A DNA stretch of 64,000 nt from Oncomelania hupensis (taxonomy: Eukaryota; Mollusca; Gastropoda; Littorinimorpha; Pomatiopsidae), in contig CM072511.1 of assembly GCA_036898135.1 (NCBI GenBank), positions 76,961,254-77,025,253 of the forward strand. The letters are read 5' to 3'. The position numbers and the translations under genes were made by a program. Each line of letters begins with the position of its first letter. Position 1 is the stretch's first letter. The notes beneath the pieces were generated by a model. That model worked only from the letters and a program-made list of their open reading frames with translations, ran no database searches and was not told where the DNA came from. This document shows positions 36,127 to 46,989 of the stretch, piece after piece.

Positions 36127-36365
36127 GTAGAAACGACGTTATTCTGACATACACTTGAAACTCTACATAATTTCTTTTGACTCTTTTTGATGGCCCCGTT
36201 ATTTTGACGTCAAAATAGTGTTCCGGTAGGGTTATGGCTGTGTTAGGCTTAGGGTTAGGGATAGCTTCAAAAACTGGAAAATGTCAAAATAATGTCAAAA
36301 AAAATGGGAAGTGTGTCAAAATAATGTATGTAGTTTCACAACAGTCATCACACCGTCGTTTCTAC
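36127..36365. mobile_element. MITE-like element, copy 1
   Basis: A 239-bp unit with perfect 12-bp terminal inverted repeats GTAGAAACGACG / CGTCGTTTCTAC. The interior has repeated TCAAAATAATG blocks and TTAGGCTTAGGGTTAGGG. It matches 45252-45491 over its whole length. No coding capacity. Both copies are followed by AAAAATGT and a GT-rich tract. Confidence 0.75.
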
Positions 36366-37192
36366 AAAAATGTATGTGTGTGTGTGGGTGTGTGTGGGTG
36401 TGTGTGTGTGTGTAAGTGTGTGCATGTATGTGTGGGTGTGTTTGTGTGTATTTGTATGCGTGCGTGCGGGTGAGTGGTGGGGGTTGTTTAAATGCATTCG
36501 CATGCTGAGGAAGTGTAGTAGATCAACAGAACTTATGAATTGGGATTACATTTATATGAAGAGATCGAGTGAAATGCGATGCACCGCCTATTGTTTGTTC
36601 GGCAGAACGGTAGATCTAAGTATTGGGAGTGGTATATTGGAAGCCATCCCGGTTAGAAACAATACAACAGGTGCCCACCAGTGTGCGTGTTGGACAGCAG
36701 CTTATTATAATGATATATCTTTGGGAGACAAATTGTGTGTAGGCCTACAACACAAGAGGTTGGTGTCTCGCCTAAAGAGATGGGACTGGAATCTAATGAT
36801 AGCATTTTATATAAAATCCTTATTAGATGGGATCCTTTGTAAAACGAGGGAATGACAGGAAAGATCTACTTCCCCGTTTGTGGGTGCATGTGTGGGTTTG
36901 TGCCATAGATACAGATGGCTATTATGTTGTGTTTCTCACCTCGTCAGTGTATCAGTTGGGCTTGCTGAAAATCAAGAGACTGATTTTCGAAAGCATACGA
37001 AGACGCCTCATAAAAAACATCTTGATGCAAAAACAGTAGTCACAATTTGGCTGGTAGGCAACAGAAATGGGAAGGAACCTAACTTTTTAAAAGACAATTC
37101 ATTGGCAAAAATAGCTGTAAAATATAGGTTGCAGTCTAGGTAGGTTTTGTTTAGAAAGCGACTGCTGGCGGGTTGAACAAGGGAGACAAAAA
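36366..37192. other. GT-rich tract then no recognisable gene
   Basis: 36371-36470 is an impure TG/TGGG microsatellite. The following 700 bases contain an open frame without any recognisable domain. I do not call it a gene. Confidence 0.4.
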
Positions 37193-37730
37193 CAGGGCCG
37201 GACCTGGAAAAAGTCGAGGGGGGGGAGGGGGTGTTACAGATTCAGCGAAGGCGCAAAGCGCCGAGCCTTCTAGGGGGGTCCGGGGGCATGCCACTACCCC
37301 CCCCCCCTCCCCGGAAATTTTTTTCCGAGGATGCAAAATGGTGCAATCTGAACCGTGAGCTTTTTGAACATCAGACGTCTTTTCATTGATCTTTCTCAGA
37401 AAGAAGTGCATTGAAGGTGAGCAGCTCTTTTGGGTACCTGGTCGATTCAACGGAAATCCATTCCAACGATGTTTTTGGACGATTCAGCGATGGCCGTTTC
37501 AACGGATGTTCGTTACAACGAATTGTCATAATTATTAACTTAGCATCTTAATTAATATTTCTAAAAAGTCGTTTTTGGGGGATTATGGCAGTATCAAGGT
37601 GAAGGTGCTGGAAGAGGATTGCGGCTAGAACAAGAAAATATGGCTGCATTTAATAATTTAGGATTAGGGGTTGGGTTACTTGGTCGTTTCAACGGGAAAA
37701 CGCTTTCGACGTTTCAACTGAGCACAATCC
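37193..37730. mobile_element. Internally deleted hAT derivative
   Basis: Left terminus CAGGGCCGGACCTGG plus about 170 bases identical in layout to 22954-23125, then joined at about 37525 to a block matching 24070-24260. The entire transposase is deleted. The right terminus is lost: at 37727 the sequence changes to dispersed repeat B. Confidence 0.7.
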
Positions 37731-37905
37731 TGGGCAGCCAGGGATGGGGGAGAAGGACCTAGGTGCATGCTGGGTGTGTTCTTGTCACCGGCACTCACAC
37801 GTCTAGGACATGAGCATCAGGATCTTTAAAGTCCGTTATGATGGAATGTATGCGAAACAGACTAGACCTCGGTTTATACTCTCATCCGAAGGAGTAGGAA
37901 ACTAG
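37727..37905. repeat. Dispersed repeat B, second copy
   Basis: Matches 22210-22400, including GAGCATCAGGATCTTTAAAG. Confidence 0.6.
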
Positions 37906-38082
37906 TTGTCAATTAATTTTCATTACATTATTTTGATAGAACGTATTTCCGGACATTTCCCATTCCTAATTTTAATGCGACTCGTAGGTAAATGCGTGCA
38001 GTTGCATGTGCAATTGCGTGTGCATTTGCTCTTGCGCAGTTTGGCCTGACAGTTTTCGACCAATCAGCTACTGGATGGGCGT

Positions 38083-38891
38083 ACAACTGTATGACGGCCT
38101 ACTAGCGCCACAACCTGATAATTACAAACATCATGAGATAATTACAAATATCATGGGACAATTATCAAGGGATAATTAATCAAGGGATAATTACAATTAT
38201 CATTGAAAAATTATAAATATCTTCGCGTGATCATGTTAAATTTTTCATTTTTGACTAGCAATCCGCCTGGAAATGCACCCAAACCAAAAATTGTAATTAT
38301 CACATAATAATTACAATTTTCACTTCATAATTACAATTTATTCGTGATTGTGCTTAATTCTGACTAAGGCGGCTTACTAGCGCCAATACGTGCATTTACA
38401 GGTATGAGTGATAATAGTAATTAACATTTGTTCTGTGTAATTCACATTATGACGGCCTACTAGCGCCAAAACCAGATAATTACAAATATCATGTGGTAAT
38501 TACAATCATCAACGACATATTTTATTATTAACACGTACACATTATAATTATCAAGTGAAAATTAAAATTTTCGGTTTTGGCACATTTCCAGACGGATTGT
38601 TAGAGCCAAAACTTAAAATTAAACATGATCACGCGAAAATATTTGTAATTTTTAATGATAATTGTAATTATCCCTTGATAATTGTCATTTCCTATGTTAT
38701 TTGTAATTATCTCATGATATTTGTAATTATCAGGTTCTGGCGATAGGAAGGCGTGGCAAATATTGATAATGATTAATTAACACGGTGGATTACCGATATC
38801 TCGGTAAATTACACAGAACACATGTTAATTTCAATTATCTCGTGATAATGGTAGCTCTCGGTTTTGGCGCCAGTAGGCCGTCATACAACTG
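38083..38891. mobile_element. Foldback-like element with nested inverted repeats
   Basis: The outer ends read ACTGTATGACGGCCTACTAG and, inverted, CAGTAGGCCGTCATACAACT. The same GACGGCCTACTAGCGCC block occurs again directly at 38452-38470, and a degenerate inverted version occurs near 38735. Between them are many ATAATTACAA / TTGTAATTAT units that pair left with right. No coding frame. It is best read as a foldback or composite MITE. Confidence 0.65.
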
Positions 38892-39263
38892 CGTGTTCAT
38901 TTTCGCGTGCAACTGCACGCGCATTGGACGCTTTCCGCGTATAGGCAATACAAGTACTAGCTGTAACGATTGAGACGTGCACGATAGTTCCGATCATTTT
39001 GTTTTGCAAAGCGTACGATAATAGCGTGTATACCTTTGATTTGATTCTGCGCTGTTGCTAGAGAAAGATTTGTATAATGTTGATAATTTTCGTCGGTCGA
39101 TATTGTTATAGTAGCGTTGGGAACTTTCTGGAATTACTTGTTTATTACGGATCGAATGTTTCAGGTATTTTTGGCGATAGCTAGTCGAGTCCTGTAAATT
39201 TCGTAAACATTCTATGACGTAAGACAGTGCGTAGAAATGTCGAAATAACATTTAAAGATTTGC

Positions 39264-39411
<148 letters not shown>

Positions 39412-40441
39412 ACACCACATTGAAATATATATAACCACATTGAAATGCAACAGAGATAAAAAACGGACTGTCTAAAACTGTATGTCACAGCTGCTCTAAG
39501 TGTCCAGCGCGATAATGTGACTGGGGCAAACTAAATGTAATTACTCTCAATGCTCAATAAGGTGACTGGAAATACTCTGTGCGATAATAAACCTTTCGTA
39601 TTCGCATAAATGTGTGTATGTAGCAGATGGTAAGATCATGAAACTGAGTTTACTCGAGAGTGTTGAAATGCAAACTCCCAAGCATGTCCCCAGAACAGAG
39701 AAGAGGAAATCTTTCCGATTCTCAGAGAAGTTGAGGCGGCAGTGCAATCACTGAAGAAGGGTGTGGACAACATACTCGCGAAATTGCTTCAAACAGGAGG
39801 AGAATCGATTATTGACGCCTCACCATTATCTGTAACAAGATCTGGCAGAGTGGGGAGTGGCCTATACCATGAACCCAGTCGCTTGTCATCACTCTTCCAA
39901 AAAGGGCACCCTTCAGAAGTGTGAAAATTACCGCATCATCAGCCTCATCAGCCATCCCAGCAAGGTCCTCATGAAAATAATACTCAGTAGGTTGAAACCC
40001 CAAGCTGAACAAATCATAGCTGAAGAACAAGCAATTAAGATTCAAGGCAGAGCGAAGTACCACTGAACAGATTTTCAACCTCGGAATAATCTGCTAGAAA
40101 TACCTACAGCACCAACAACATCTATGTCATGTAGACTTCAAGAAAGCGTTTGACCGAGCCTGGCATGCAGTTCTGTGAGCAACCATGAGAGTATACAACA
40201 TCAGCCCTTCAATTATTGAAGTCATCAAAAGCTTGTATGACAAGGCTACCAGTGCAGTCCTCCACAACAGCGCCATCGGGAACTGTTTCACAACAACAAT
40301 CGGTGTGCGTCAAGGATGCCTACTCTCTCCAACCTTCTTCAACATATTCCTAGAGCACATCATGTCAGATGCCCTTGGAGATCACGAAGGCACAGTCAGC
40401 ATAGGGGGTAGAGCAATCTCCAACCTCAGTTTTGCGGATGG

Positions 40442-41982
40442 TTACATGATTTTATTTACTGAAACAACTCCAGAGTATGGACAGCAAAGCAATTAAAATT
40501 GTTATGGGTATTCCAGTACACACAAAAACTGACGATGCTTAAAAAGCAGCTGGAGTATTACCATTAAATGAGTGGAGAAAATTATCATGCGCTAAATATA
40601 TAGTTAGAGCCTCTGCTGTAGAAAATTTCACTGATACGGAACTAGAAGTAAGATCTGATTTAGATTATCCAAAAAGAGCACAGGGTATCAGTTATTTACA
40701 AACAATAGCAACTTATACAAATGAACTTTTACAGGGATCAAATTTATTTCCTAATTCAATCTATAAAAAAATACCACAAATGCCTATACCAATATGGGAA
40801 TTTAAGCGAGCAAACTTTGATTATGAATATACTGCTATACGGAAAAAAGAAAATGGATTTTTGTTAGCAACAGAAGCTTATGAACATATAGATAAAAAAT
40901 ATTATTCTTATTTGCAAATTTATACTGATGGTTCTGTTTTAGATACAGGCCAAACTGGGGCTGGTTATGTTATACCTGCTTTAAAAATTAGTGAATCTTT
41001 GTATTTAGGTAAAGATCATTCAATTTATACTGCAGAACTTACCGCAATTCTTATGGCATTAAATAAAATCTTAAGTCAACAAAAGACATTTTTTAATATA
41101 TTATTATGTGTAGACTCCAAATCTGTTCTTCAGAGTCTGGACTCTAATATTTATAAAAACAGAGGTGATATTATATATGAAATAAAATATCTTATACATT
41201 GCTTAATTATTAATGGCACAAATGTTCATTTTTGTTGGATACCATCTCATTGTGATTTAAATAATAATGATTGGGCAGACAGGAAAGCAAAAGAAGGGGC
41301 GAACAATCAATACAACGTTAGCCATATTGACATCCCCTTATCAACAAAAGAAATTTATAGTATAATCGAAAAGAAAATAAATAATAAATTTCCTTTAAAA
41401 ATAATACATAGTGATAATTCCCAGTATCCTCGAGCAATAACCTCTTTAGCACATCGTCTTGCTTTAAATTCTTGGAGGACAAAGTATTGCAAGGATATTG
41501 TTTGCATTTGCAATGAAAATTTAACTATAAATCATATCATTCATGATTGCAGGGTAATAACACAATATATTCCACAGAACATTCATAATGTTCAAAATAA
41601 AAATAGTAAATATTGGATTACCATCGCTAAATCTATAATTTATAGTCCTGTAGGTCATTTGTTATAAAAATTGCAAGTTTATTCTGATTCGTATATGACA
41701 ATCTCACAAAACTGACTTTTCTGTACATGAACATTTCACAAGTTTGACATGTTCCATAGTAATTTTTTATTTGTTTTAAAGAGTTTTAAAATATTGTTTG
41801 AATACTTAAATTTTATTTAATTTTATTTCATGTTATGTTATTGTACCATTTTGTTTAAATGTTATTTCCTTTCCCACATCCATGTAGTGCATATCATTTC
41901 CCCCCCACCTTCCTTTTATTTTCTTGTCTAAAATCACTTCGGTGAATAGACGTTAAATGAAATAAACAAACAAACAAACAAA
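40442..41982 (+). mobile_element. I-like LINE, 5'-truncated, nested in an RTE-like copy
   Basis: Perfect 12-bp duplication TTTTGCGGATGG at 40430-40441 and 41983-41994. It contains only the end of ORF2 and a 3' region with a (CAAA)n tail at 41963-41982. It is related to the LINEs at 4166-8042 and 59102-60494. Confidence 0.92.
40544..41667 (+). pseudogene. LINE ORF2 C-terminal part with RNase H
   Basis: The frame is open from about 40544 to the natural stop at 41667 and is recognisable back to about 40460. The RNase H domain is complete: Y-T-D-G-S, T-A-E-L, C-V-D-S and N-D-W-A-D carry the acidic positions, and I-P-S-H precedes the last. It ends with a C-x-C...H-x4-H cluster (C-I-C-N-E...N-H-I-I-H-D-C). 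RT is absent because of 5' truncation. Length and spacing match the intact ORF2 at 4423-8103, with divergent residues, so it is a different subfamily or an older copy. Confidence 0.85.
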
Positions 41983-42884
41983 TTTTGCGGATGGCATTGA
42001 TAGATTGGCTGGAGAGGAACTAGAACTTGAACAGCTGGTAGAAGGCTTGACACCACCTCCATAACCTTTGGAATGGAAATAAGTGCTGAGAAGACCAAAA
42101 TGATGACCAACAATACCATTGGCATCAACACGGGCCCCAAAGTTCAAGGCCAGTCCCTCAACACAGTGCATATTTTCAAATATTTAGGATCCATTGTTAT
42201 GTATCAGACAATGGGTCCCGACAGAAAGTCCTCTCCAGGATGGCACAAACAACTGCTGCCCTGACAAGGTTGAAGTCCATTTCGAAAGACAGGACCATTA
42301 GTCTACATTCCAAGGTAAGGCTGCTGCGCTTCCTTGTCATCTCCATCTTCCTATACGATTGCGAAACATGGTGCCTCACAGCAGACCTACAACGAAGAAT
42401 ACAAAGCATGTAGATGAGGTGCTACAGAAGACTTTTGGGCATTTCGTATATCCAGCACATCAACAACAACGAAGTCCGACAGACCATCACATAAGCCATT
42501 GAACAACACGATGACATGCTCAGAGTGGTAAAGAAATGAAACTCCGATGGTATGGCCACGTCACCAGAGCATCAGGACTTGCAGTGCAAGGCACGGTGCA
42601 AGGAGGCAGAAGAGGGAGACAGAAAAAGAGGTGGGAGGACAACATTCAAGATTGGACTGGCTTGACACTGAGCGAATCCATGAGGGTTGCTGAGGACAGA
42701 GAAAGATGGAGTACGTTGGTTAAACGATCATCTGTGGTGCCCTTCTAGGATAGGATGAAATGCAAGAAACCTAATTCTCCAATGTAAACTATTAACAGTA
42801 AGGCGAATGAACCGTCGTAAACCTAAATGTTACAGATGGAAGAATTATGAAATGAGATCACAGTAGAGAGTATTAGAGAGAAGA

Positions 42885-43740
42885 CTAACTTCTATCTATC
42901 TCATCCCTCAGCCTTAGGCCGTTGGGGAGACGTGAGGAATGCTGTCGCGGGGAGTTTCGCCACTTCAGTCTGTCTGTTGCTGTTGTTAGGAGGCGTGAAA
43001 TATGCAGCTCCTTAATGTTTTGACAGCTTCTTCGTGGTTCCCGAGGGCCCGCAATTGACGTGATCAGGTTCCTAACGTACTCGCTGGTCTTGTGTTCGTA
43101 CAAGGCGATTTGCAGAATTCCGCGGTAGCACTTCATTTCAAAAGTCTGTCTACGTTTCTCCAGCTCTGCTTTCGCAGTCATACAGCAGGAATGACAACAT
43201 CAAAGCCCTGAAGAGATTAATCTTTGTGCAAAAACTATTACCCTGCTCTTCCAGATCTTGTTCAGTCCTGCCATTGTTGACACAGCCACTGCCAGCCTTC
43301 CAACCTCTTCCAGCTCCTCTCCATTCATGGTGATGCTGGCGCTAATGTCCCTGTGCATGTTCGCCAACACCTTGCTCTTTCCGAGCTGACCTCCATACCA
43401 TAGGTGTTAGCACTGTCTACGTTCAGGTCTTGGCGTTCCTGCTCGCTGCCTTCCATTAGGTCAATATCATCAGCGGAATGCAGGTTGCACGGTGGTCTTC
43501 TCCAACTGAGATGGTAGTGTGGAAGATCAGGCGAGTTTCTTTCATGAGGTTCTCAAAGAACAAGTGGAAGAGAGGGGACAGTAGACATCCTTGACGGACG
43601 CTCACTGTAGTTTGGAAGTATTTCCTGGCGTTGATATCTAGTGCTTCTGGTGACTGAACCAAGCCCCCTAGATTAAAGCGCCGAAGGACGTGCCACAGTC
43701 CTTTGTGCCATATATTATAGATTTTTAAAAAAATCAATTC
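42885..43740 (-). pseudogene. RTE-like reverse transcriptase fragment, second subfamily
   Basis: On the minus strand, W-H-K-G-L-W-H-V-L-R-R-F-N and V-R-Q-G-C-L-L-S-P-L-F (43456-43737) are followed by decayed D-I-D-L-M, Y-G-M-E-V-S-S-E and M-N-G-E-E-L-E-E blocks. It ends with F-E-M-K-C-Y-R-G-I-L-Q and H-K-T-S-E-Y-V-R-N (42885-43181). The wording differs from the RTE copies at 11.5, 32 and 39.7 kb, so this is a separate subfamily. Many frameshifts; inactive. Confidence 0.7.
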
Positions 43741-44075
43741 AATGTTATGGCAGAGGTCCTTTTGATGTCGCAGGGGGTTTTCAATAATATATTTGTATGG
43801 TATGCGTCGTAACAGTGCTTGGTAATATTTTGCAATATTTCAGCTTTTGTCTGTGGGTATTCTCCGCAGTGAATATTTCATTACTACTTTGTGTGTATGT
43901 GTTTAACGTTTTTGTGGAGGTTTCTGTTATTTTCATTGTAGATGGAGTTATCTGCAGTCATTCTGAACAGTTTCCTTAATTACAGAAGTTGTGGAAACAA
44001 TGTTTTTCCAGTTCAACTGAGGGTATGAGCTTCCAAGAAATGACATCAACGCGAAAGAAAAACTTAGAAGAAGAC

Positions 44076-44250
44076 ACGAGTGTGGCAAGTGGTTCTCCAC
44101 AGAACATAGAACACAGAATCATGCACTTGCACCAGAACCGGTGAATTTTATGCGGAAACATTTAGGATAAAATCCGACTTCCACAGTCACATCAATGCCC
44201 ACACAGGTGTCAAACCTCACCAATGCGATTAATGCCACGTCCTTCTTTCG
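44076..44250 (+). pseudogene. C2H2 zinc-finger remnant
   Basis: Two frames: H-E-C-G-K-W-F-S at 44075-44098, and F-R-I-K-S-D-F-H-S-H-I-N-A-H-T-G-V-K-P-H-Q-C-D ending with a stop and then C-H. The spacing F-x5-F-x2-H-x3-H followed by T-G-V-K-P fits the second half of a C2H2 finger plus linker. The next finger starts with C-D-stop-C. A frameshift and the stop make it non-coding. It could be a dead exon or a processed fragment of a zinc-finger gene. Confidence 0.5.
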
Positions 44251-44288
44251 AATAGGCCTAATAATTGATAAAAATGTATTTTGTAAAG

Positions 44289-44499
<211 letters not shown>

Positions 44500-45250
44500 G
44501 CACACCAAATACAGATAGGCAAACACAGAAATTACATTGCGGCGCATACCTAGTGACCTAATGAATCCATGAAATGTGACCAAACTATGCCATATAAAGT
44601 GACTGACAAATCAAGAAAAGGCCATTGATTACTTTCCTGTTGTCTACAACTTTGTCCGTGAGCTTATTTTTTCATAGGAACTATGGAAAGTCGAAGTTTT
44701 CACATTCGTATAAGTTTACTTGAAAAGTGTAAATATTCTTATTTCTACTTTCACACATTACATTACATGGTTGTTGCTTTAGGTCCAGCAACTTTCACAC
44801 ATACGCCGGAAGAATAGTAAAAATCGATGCTAAGTTTCTATAGCACCTTATGCCACATTGCAATTAGCAGTAAGTTCAAGATTTGTTCTTAGAAAGTTAG
44901 AGGCGATTTTGTGGACATATTAACCGTGCACAGCTGGTGATCTTGATCCAAATTCGCGTGATCGGGGTTTCTCCACGATATACGGTGTGGCATGTCGCCA
45001 AAACAGGTGTATCCTTCAGCCCTCTTCCCCCCCCACCTTTATTTGTAAAAGCCCCCTGAAAAAGGCTTTGCCCTGGACCCACGGCCAGTGTTGACTGATT
45101 TTCTTTTTGAGCTATTCTCCAGGCTCTATTTTTATGACAATTTCCATGTTAGCTCAATATATTTGTGTGAGTTATAACACCTACCGTATCGCCAACGGTG
45201 CGCATGGACTTCAGTGTTCATTCTTTATTCATTCATTGTTTGTGTGGCTA
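44500..45250. other. No recognisable gene
   Basis: Anonymous sequence. A C-rich block near 45020-45085 resembles the end of hAT-type MITEs but lacks a partner end. Confidence 0.35.
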
Positions 45251-45251
45251 G

Positions 45252-45491
45252 GTAGAAAACGCATTTATTCTGACATACACTTGAAAATCTACGCACTTTC
45301 TTTTGACGGACCCCGTTATTTTGACGTCAAAACAGTGTTCCGTTAGGGTTAGGGCTGTGTTAGGCTTAGGGTTAGGTTAAGGGTTAGGGTTAGGGATAGC
45401 TTCAAAAAATGGCAAAATGTCAAAATAATGGTAAGTGTGTCAAAATAATGTATGTAGAGTTTCATGACAGTCATCACAACGTTGTTTCTAC
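45252..45491. mobile_element. MITE-like element, copy 2, with telomere-like core
   Basis: A 240-bp unit flanked by GTAGAAAACG / CGTTGTTTCTAC, homologous to 36127-36365 throughout. The core 45341-45395 holds several TTAGGG-type hexamers and variants. Confidence 0.75.
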
Positions 45492-45494
45492 AAA

Positions 45495-46195
45495 AATGTG
45501 TGGGTGTGTGTGTAGTCGCCCTGTTACTGAAAGAGCTTTGCTATTGAACGTGTTCTTGTTGGGCGACTTTCTTCAGATACAGCATTAGCAGACATCGCAA
45601 GTGCTGGAGTTGAAGATTCGACCTCTTGCTGTCTAAATTTGATAATTGCTTGAATGGTTTTTATATGAATGTTTACTGGTATTCTGCATCCACATTCTGT
45701 AGTTGTACAAGTTAAATCGATAAATCCGGTAGGAAAAATCTCGCCCCCACCACTTCTCATCTCCTTGGCGTTAACATTCTCTTACTTTCTTGATCATAGG
45801 CACGTTACTCTACTTAATAAAATTGTTGTAGGAAGCACGCAATCTAAAGCGCATATGGTCTTGATGCGAAGCACGCCCAACGTAGTCGGTAAAAAAGTCA
45901 ATAAAGACATATCCTCTCCTCCCCTCACCTGCATAGGCAAATATTTTTTAAATAGATAATATTATTTATCTATTTCTACCTGCCTCTCCCTGTGCGCATG
46001 TGTGTGTGTGCGTACGCGGCGTGATGCGATATGATGTGTGTGTGTGTGTGTGTGTGTGTTGCTGTGCTTTCATGAATGTGTGTGTATGCGCGCCCGAGCA
46101 TGTGTTGTTCTGTTTATTGAACCAGCCAGTTCTCAGTGTCTATAGCCAGACAGCTTCTATAATAGTAGAAGCTGTCTGCTATAGCTACACCATCT

Positions 46196-46292
<97 letters not shown>

Positions 46293-46975
46293 CTGCCTGT
46301 ATTTTAAGGAAGATAGCAGACCTTTTGAATGCTCAGTCACGATGTTTAGATTCAAATATTCAAGTATTAGATACACAACACGCATGAATATATCAGCAAA
46401 TAGCCATTATCAGCGTGAATTATACTTTTTTTTTTCTTTCGCAAATTTCATCTAGACCTCAGACTCACTGTAACGGGCCGGGTACGTATCGATGTGCCTA
46501 TTCCCTTAATGATATCTCAACGTCAGCGATTAAAGTATTATTGATCAAGCTTGTCAGGCTATCGATCTGAGAGTGCATAGCGCCACAACAATGAGACTTG
46601 AGAGCCAAGAGCAAATCTATGTGGTCTTGCTTGGGAGTTACATTACAGTCAATGGAAGCACACGCAACAGCTGCAGCAGTCCGGGTAGTGTGTTTGTCAA
46701 CACGGTAGATAAACTAGGCTCCTCCAATTGACACAATGCTGCCCCGAGTTGTCTAGAAAAACAAGTGCCACAAAACGTTTCGATTGCTCCGCACTATTTT
46801 TGCTTCTGGGCAGCGCTTTTAAAATGGTGCAGCACATGTTGACTCCCACAACAGCCAATCAAAGTAAAGTTAGCTGAAAGTGAAAGTTACTGTCAATCGC
46901 ACTGACGACACAACAATACTATCAAATATAAATACTAATTCATACCGATTGCACATAAACATAATTATTCCGTTA
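45495..46975. other. No recognisable gene; microsatellites
   Basis: Anonymous sequence containing a (GT)n tract at 46037-46060 and a (TC)n tract at 46199-46289. A perfect 14-bp inverted pair AGACAGCTTCTATA / TAGAAGCTGTCT lies at about 46147-46176. Confidence 0.4.
46199..46289. repeat. (TC)n microsatellite
   Basis: Uninterrupted TC units. Confidence 0.96.
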
Positions 46976-46989
46976 AATAACAAGTACAT

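Larger units (their letters stand above)
39674..42755 (+). mobile_element. RTE/BovB-like LINE, 5'-truncated, split by another LINE
   Basis: The flanking TGAAATGCAA (39664-39673 and 42756-42765) is a perfect 10-bp target duplication. The element begins inside the linker before RT and ends in a GGATAGGA tail. RT motifs include V-R-Q-G-C-L-L-S-P-T-F-F-N, and after the nested insertion S-A-E-K-T-K-M-M-T-N-N and R-W-Y-G-H-V. Stops and frameshifts make it inactive. The LINE at 40442-41982 sits exactly in the catalytic F-A-D box. Confidence 0.9.

Noticed and set aside
36370..36855. 161-codon open frame
   Set aside because: The first part is a GT-rich microsatellite and the rest has no recognisable domain or splice context.
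45341..45395. TTAGGG-type array as a true telomere or internal telomere
   Set aside because: It is short, degenerate, and lies inside a MITE copy whose partner at 36.2 kb has fewer units.
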